Shown here: positions 6,510-9,533 of the stretch, one piece after another | How the letters are laid out: every line of letters starts with the position of its first letter | Numbering within the stretch: the stretch's first letter is position 1 | Assembly (NCBI GenBank): GCA_003167015.1 | Contig: PMUF01000417.1 | Coordinates: 1-9,533 of the forward strand | Length of the DNA stretch: 9,533 bases | Direction of reading: 5' to 3' | Source: Chitinophagaceae bacterium | GTDB taxonomy: Bacteria > Bacteroidota > Bacteroidia > Chitinophagales > Chitinophagaceae | Position numbers and translations under genes: made by a program | Notes under the pieces: generated by a model | The model's input: only the letters and a program-made list of their open reading frames with translations | What the model was told of the DNA's origin: nothing | The model's database searches: none

Positions 6510-7271
6510 ATGAACTTTAAACTTACGCAAATGCCGGACAGGCTGGAGAAGCCGCGGCAGCATGGAATTACAATGGTCATGGATAAAGGGTTGAGCATCG
6601 AAGAGGCGAAGAATTTCCTGAGTGTGGCGCATCCCCATGTCGATATTGTCAAACTAGGCTTTGGCACGTCTTTCGTGACACCAAACCTGCGGGAAAAGAT
6701 AGAAGTCTACCAATCGTATGATCTTCCCATTTATTTCGGCGGGACACTGTTTGAAGCCTTCCTCGTCCGTAACCAGTGGGAAGATTATATTGCCGTTCTC
6801 AAAGACTACGGGATTACCCATGTAGAGGTTAGTGACGGCTCCATCACCATCCCGCATGCTGAAAAATGCGGCTATATCGAGAAGCTGACCAAGCACTTCA
6901 ATGTGCTGAGTGAGGTGGGTAGCAAGGACGCCGCGCATATCATCCCCCCTTACAAATGGATCGAGCTGATGTCGGCAGAGCTGAATGCGGGGGCATCCTA
7001 CGTGATTGCAGAGGCGAGGGAAGCGGGTAATGTGGGCATCTATCGCGGCAGCGGTGAAGTGCGGGAAGGGCTGGTGCAGGAGATCCTGACACAGATCCCG
7101 GCGGAGAAGATCCTCTGGGAGGCACCGCAGAAAGCGCAGCAACTGTATTTTATCGAGCTGATCGGTTGTAATGTGAACCTGGGAAATATTGCTCCCTCTG
7201 AGGTGATAGCGATGGAAGCGATGCGGGTGGGGTTGAGGGGAGATACCTTCCATATGTTCCTGGACAAATGA
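6510..7271 (+). CDS. comA: Phosphosulfolactate synthase-like protein (ComA family)
   Basis: ComA adds sulfite to phosphoenolpyruvate to give (R)-2-phospho-3-sulfolactate; in methanogens this is the first step of coenzyme M synthesis. The 253-aa product follows the archaeal TIM-barrel enzyme along its length: GITMVMDKGLS (residues 19-29), DIVKLGFGTS (45-54), YFGGTLFEA (75-83), VEVSDGS (105-111), LSEVGSK (133-139), AEAREAGNVGIY (167-178), ILWEAPQKAQQ (201-211), NVNLGNIAPSEVIAMEAMRVGLRGDTF (221-247). K139 aligns with the second Lys of EVGKK in the Methanocaldococcus enzyme, the proposed catalytic residue. The family also includes Bacillus YitD, tied to sulfolactate. Bacteria of this type do not make coenzyme M, so the product here may be sulfolactate or a precursor of cysteate for sulfonolipids; that is inference. 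GAGG directly abuts the ATG, too close for a normal SD. Nine bases separate it from aroE. Confidence 0.9.
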   Translation: MNFKLTQMPDRLEKPRQHGITMVMDKGLSIEEAKNFLSVAHPHVDIVKLGFGTSFVTPNLREKIEVYQSYDLPIYFGGTLFEAFLVRNQWEDYIAVLKDYGITHVEVSDGSITIPHAEKCGYIEKLTKHFNVLSEVGSKDAAHIIPPYKWIELMSAELNAGASYVIAEAREAGNVGIYRGSGEVREGLVQEILTQIPAEKILWEAPQKAQQLYFIELIGCNVNLGNIAPSEVIAMEAMRVGLRGDTFHMFLDK

Positions 7272-7280
7272 CGCCTGACG

Positions 7281-8015
7281 ATGAGACGATATGGCCTGAT
7301 AGGATATCCGCTGACGCATTCTTTCTCACAGAAATACTTTACGGAGAAGTTTGAAAGGGAAGGTATAACGGATTGTACCTATTCCAACTTTTCTCTGCCG
7401 CAGATCGGGGAATTGACCGGGGTCTTGGCGGACCCGGAGCTTCGCGGCTTCAATGTCACCATTCCATATAAGCGGGCTGTACTGGATTATCTTCATCATA
7501 AAAATGAGGTGGTGGCCGCTATCGGGGCCTGTAATTGCATCCGGATCGAAGAAGGGAGGCTGACGGGATATAACACCGATGTGGTCGGATTCGAGCGGTC
7601 GCTGGTGCGTCATTTGGCACCTCATCATTCACGGGCACTGGTGCTGGGAACCGGTGGGGCTGCCAAGGCCGTTGAATGGGTACTGCAGCGGCTGGGGATT
7701 GTGTACGTTTCGGTGACACGGCGGCCGAGGCCGGGTTCTGCCGATATGAGCTATGAGCAGGTGACTGCGGAGGTTTTGGCGGAGGCTACGCTGATCATCA
7801 ATACTACACCATTGGGCATGCATCCGCATACAGAGGAATGTCCTCCGCTGCCTTATGAGGCGTTGACGCCCCGGCATTATCTGTTCGATCTCATTTATAA
7901 TCCTGCGAGGACGCTGTTCCTGCGGAAGGGGGAAGCGCTGGGCGCTGTCGTGGAGAATGGGCATGAGATGCTGATCCTGCAGGCGGAGGAGAGTTGGAAA
8001 ATATGGAATTCCTGA
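7281..8015 (+). CDS. aroE: Shikimate 5-dehydrogenase
   Basis: AroE reduces 3-dehydroshikimate to shikimate with NADPH, in the route to chorismate and aromatic amino acids. The 244-aa chain is shorter than E. coli AroE (272 aa), as is usual in Bacteroidota. Shikimate-binding Ser14 and Ser16 sit in GYPLTHSFSQ, the catalytic Lys64 in NVTIPYK, Asn85 in GACN and Asp100 in GYNTDVVGF. The Rossmann nucleotide-binding loop is LGTGGAAKA (122-130), followed by NTTPLGM and DLIYNPART. The C-terminal helix motif is NGHEMLILQAEESW, where the usual family residue after NG is Leu, a mild change. All catalytic residues are present. It follows comA by 9 bp and probably shares its transcript; ComA and the shikimate pathway both draw on PEP. 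The stop at 8013-8015 faces the convergent thioesterase gene 55 bp away. Confidence 0.96.
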   Translation: MRRYGLIGYPLTHSFSQKYFTEKFEREGITDCTYSNFSLPQIGELTGVLADPELRGFNVTIPYKRAVLDYLHHKNEVVAAIGACNCIRIEEGRLTGYNTDVVGFERSLVRHLAPHHSRALVLGTGGAAKAVEWVLQRLGIVYVSVTRRPRPGSADMSYEQVTAEVLAEATLIINTTPLGMHPHTEECPPLPYEALTPRHYLFDLIYNPARTLFLRKGEALGAVVENGHEMLILQAEESWKIWNS

Positions 8016-8070
8016 GGCGCGGGTTTTGGGCGGCCGATCGGGGAGGGCATTCGGGACGCGGCGGTGCGGC

Positions 8071-8502
8071 TCAGCTCAGCAGTTTTGTGCATACTTCTTT
8101 GGGGACCGAGACGATCTTTTTCTGGGCATAGTCATAACAGATCATGCTGGTCCGGGCAAAGGCGACGGGCACCATTTTATCTCCGGACTTTTTTTCCAGC
8201 CTATAGTACAATTCGAATCCCACGCGGGAGAATTCGGCGGCAGCGACCGAGGCCCAGAGGGCATCGCCATAGAAAAGCTCGCTCTTGAACTCTATGGTGA
8301 CGTCGGCCATGATCAGACCTACACCGGCGAGATTCAGCTCGCCATAGTCGTGATGCCGTAGGAACTGGACGCGGATTTCATGAATAAGCGAAAGGATGGA
8401 GTCATTGCCGACGTGGCCGCCGTAGTTGAGATCGGTGATGCGAACGGGGATTTCCACGGTAAAGGGAAAATGTTCGGGCAAGAGTAGTTTGGTCTTTGGC
8501 AT
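8071..8502 (-). CDS. Hotdog-fold acyl-CoA thioesterase family protein
   Basis: This 143-aa protein matches the 4HBT / FadM-like single-domain hotdog family, which hydrolyses acyl-CoA or similar thioesters in the cytoplasm as oligomers. The signature is near the N-terminus: RITDLNYGGHVGND (residues 21-34), with D24 at the position of the catalytic Asp and the GH turn that starts the central helix (SILSLIHEIRVQFLRHH). The strand VTIEFKSELFYGDAL and the later FELYYRLEK and ARTSMICYDY fit the beta-sheet. The substrate cannot be told; medium or long acyl-CoA, or 4-hydroxybenzoyl-type thioesters, are possible. ATG 8502 is 9 nt after the rdgB stop, so it is the last gene of the minus-strand operon. 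It may clear unwanted CoA esters as a housekeeping enzyme. Confidence 0.88.
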   Translation of the reverse strand: MPKTKLLLPEHFPFTVEIPVRITDLNYGGHVGNDSILSLIHEIRVQFLRHHDYGELNLAGVGLIMADVTIEFKSELFYGDALWASVAAAEFSRVGFELYYRLEKKSGDKMVPVAFARTSMICYDYAQKKIVSVPKEVCTKLLS

Positions 8503-8511
8503 ATGCGATCG

Positions 8512-9162
8512 TTATTGGGTTTGAAGCAGGAAGGCCACCAATTGATCGGCTGCCTTCCGGCGATGGCTATAGCGATTTTTTTCTTCCGGCGATAATTGGG
8601 CAAAGCTGCGGGTATCACCTTCGGGCACGAAGACGGGATCATAACCGAAGCCATGGCTGCCGACGGGCGAATGGAGGATATGACCTTCGCAAATCCCTTC
8701 GAACAGGTATTCGTGTCCTTGCCAGATCAGGGAGATCACGGTGCGGAAACGGGCGCGGCGGTCCGGGCTGTCATCGAGGCGATGGAGCAGCTTTTCGATA
8801 TTCTTTTCGAATGAGCGGCCGTCGCCGGCATAGCGGGCGCTCTTGACGCCGGGTTCGCCGTTCAGGGCGGGTACTTCCAGGCCGGTATCTTCGCTGAAGC
8901 AGTTTTCCCCGGTGAGCCGATGAATGGTGGATGATTTTTCCGTTGCATTTGCCTCGAGCGTATCGTGGGGTTCGGGAATATCGATATCGATCCCGGCCTG
9001 GCGGAGGCTGATCACTTCCAGGGAATCGCCGATGGCCAACTGGATCTCTTCCACCTTATGTGCGTTGTTGGTGGCAAAGATGATGCGGATGCGAGGCGGT
9101 TGCTGCGCGGGCGAAACGGGAGCATTCTCGGGTTCCGGTATGGTATGTTCAGGTTGGTTCAT
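8512..9162 (-). CDS. rdgB: Non-canonical purine NTP pyrophosphatase (RdgB/HAM1 family)
   Basis: The enzyme hydrolyses dITP, dXTP, ITP and XTP to the monophosphate and pyrophosphate, keeping deaminated purines out of DNA and RNA. In the 216-aa product the family motifs are IIFATNNAHKVEEI (28-40), TLEANATEKS (68-77), EDTGLEVPALNGEPGVKSARYAG (91-113, D92 being the catalytic Asp), HGFGYDPVFVPEG (170-182) and SFAQLSPEEKNRYSHRRKA (186-204). All substrate and Mg-binding residues are present. I chose the ATG at 9160-9162 because it overlaps the upstream gene's stop as ATGA; a start at 9270 would run 108 bp into that gene. This leaves an unusual Pro/Glu-rich N-terminal extension of about 24 residues before the core, absent from E. 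coli RdgB (197 aa). It is probably disordered. Confidence 0.95.
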   Translation of the reverse strand: MNQPEHTIPEPENAPVSPAQQPPRIRIIFATNNAHKVEEIQLAIGDSLEVISLRQAGIDIDIPEPHDTLEANATEKSSTIHRLTGENCFSEDTGLEVPALNGEPGVKSARYAGDGRSFEKNIEKLLHRLDDSPDRRARFRTVISLIWQGHEYLFEGICEGHILHSPVGSHGFGYDPVFVPEGDTRSFAQLSPEEKNRYSHRRKAADQLVAFLLQTQ

Positions 9163-9533
9163 ACGTCGAACAGGGTTTTCAGGCAGACCCAGAGTTTGCT
9201 TTTCAGCAATTTGCTGTCCTCTGTATTCGGCACCAGTTGATCGAGCGCCGGGGAGGAAAGGTACGTACAATCGTCATAGGATAGTTGTTTGAAAGTAGGG
9301 AAATTGATGGACAGGCGGATGGCGGTGGGTTCTACTCCGAAGAGCAGGACGATCTTCGGCTGCAGCTGTTGCCGGAGTGCGGCTATCGTTACCGGTGCGG
9401 CGGCGTGATTGACGATGGCTACGTCGGCGAGGGTCATCCGGCAGGCCTCGAGGATCTTTGTGAGGAAGGTCAGCTGGTTGTCGGGCATGAAGCCGGAGCC
9501 GGGGGAGTGTACGAGCAGGGTGATATGGCGGCG
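9159..9533 (-). CDS. Conserved small protein, possibly DNA polymerase III psi-like, 5'-truncated
   Basis: The frame is open to the right edge, so 124 C-terminal residues are visible and the true start lies outside. ATG 9488 is internal, since in-frame codons before it read a strand (HITLLVHSPGSG). The order is: strand, acidic turn, helix (FLTKILEACRM), strand (DVAIVN), helix, strand (IVLLFGVEPTAI), then SSPALDQL and KSKLWVCLKTLF at the end. This alpha/beta order and the S-P-A-L-x-x-L ... L-W pattern resemble from memory the end of E. coli HolD (psi, 137 aa), a uracil-DNA-glycosylase-fold subunit of the clamp loader. That match is suggestive only. A glycosylase active-site motif is not visible. 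Its stop overlaps the rdgB start by 4 bp (ATGA), so the two are translationally coupled. It could equally be an unrelated conserved protein. Confidence 0.7.
   Translation of the reverse strand, partial: RRHITLLVHSPGSGFMPDNQLTFLTKILEACRMTLADVAIVNHAAAPVTIAALRQQLQPKIVLLFGVEPTAIRLSINFPTFKQLSYDDCTYLSSPALDQLVPNTEDSKLLKSKLWVCLKTLFDV

Noticed and set aside
6654..7319. Long open frame on the minus strand across comA and the start of aroE (221 codons)
   Set aside because: It is antisense to two recognised genes, shows low-complexity composition and no recognisable motif.
8016..8070. Bidirectional terminator between aroE and the thioesterase gene
   Set aside because: Only a CCGATCGG palindrome at 8034-8041 is present, too short and without a T tract on either strand.
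9163..9270. Upstream in-frame start for rdgB at 9270
   Set aside because: It would overlap 108 bp of the upstream gene and add residues unlike any RdgB; the ATGA overlap at 9159-9162 is the better start.

Overview
The window looks like a core-chromosome segment of a Bacteroidota bacterium, most likely a member of the Chitinophagaceae/Chitinophagia. The grounds are: promoter-like -7 elements of the Bacteroidota form TAnnTTTG upstream of several genes, A/T-rich start regions with little or no Shine-Dalgarno sequence, a YidC that begins with the MDRNSVIGF type of first transmembrane segment, a short (244 aa) AroE, and a bacterial ComA (phosphosulfolactate synthase) homologue beside a TPR protein and aroE. 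I see no mobile element, phage gene, CRISPR array, tRNA or rRNA.

Layout, left to right. (1) 2-1324 is the C-terminal three quarters of pyrG (CTP synthase), cut by the window edge. (2) 1325-1512 is an intergenic region packed with stem-loops. Its last and largest inverted repeat abuts a -7 element that probably drives yidC. (3) yidC (1513-3345) overlaps by 4 bp a gene for a small exported protein of unknown function (3342-4019). (4) A short exported orphan (4050-4403, minus) converges on it. (5) 4404-4799 is an intergenic region between divergent genes. It holds a promoter for the minus gene, an 8-bp dyad, a very G-rich tract and a possible promoter for the TPR gene. (6) A cytoplasmic TPR protein (4800-6221). 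(7) 6222-6509 has three consecutive stem-loops, a clear -7 element and a three-copy hairpin repeat in the presumed leader of the next gene. (8) comA-like (6510-7271) and aroE (7281-8015) form a two-gene operon. (9) On the minus strand, converging on aroE, a compact operon runs from the right edge leftward: a conserved small protein with possible HolD/UDG-fold character (9159-9533, 5'-truncated), rdgB (8512-9162, 4-bp overlap) and a hotdog thioesterase (8071-8502, 9-bp gap).

Functionally this is housekeeping: nucleotide synthesis (PyrG), nucleotide pool sanitation (RdgB), membrane protein insertion (YidC) and the shikimate pathway (AroE). The most distinctive enzyme is the ComA homologue. It would make a C3 sulfonate from PEP and sulfite, which may feed sulfolactate or the sulfonolipids (capnine type) known from gliding Bacteroidota; that last link is inference. 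I did not find a clearly new multi-gene system. The best leads are the structured leader repeats before comA, the psi-like gene before rdgB, and the hairpin-promoter arrangement before yidC.
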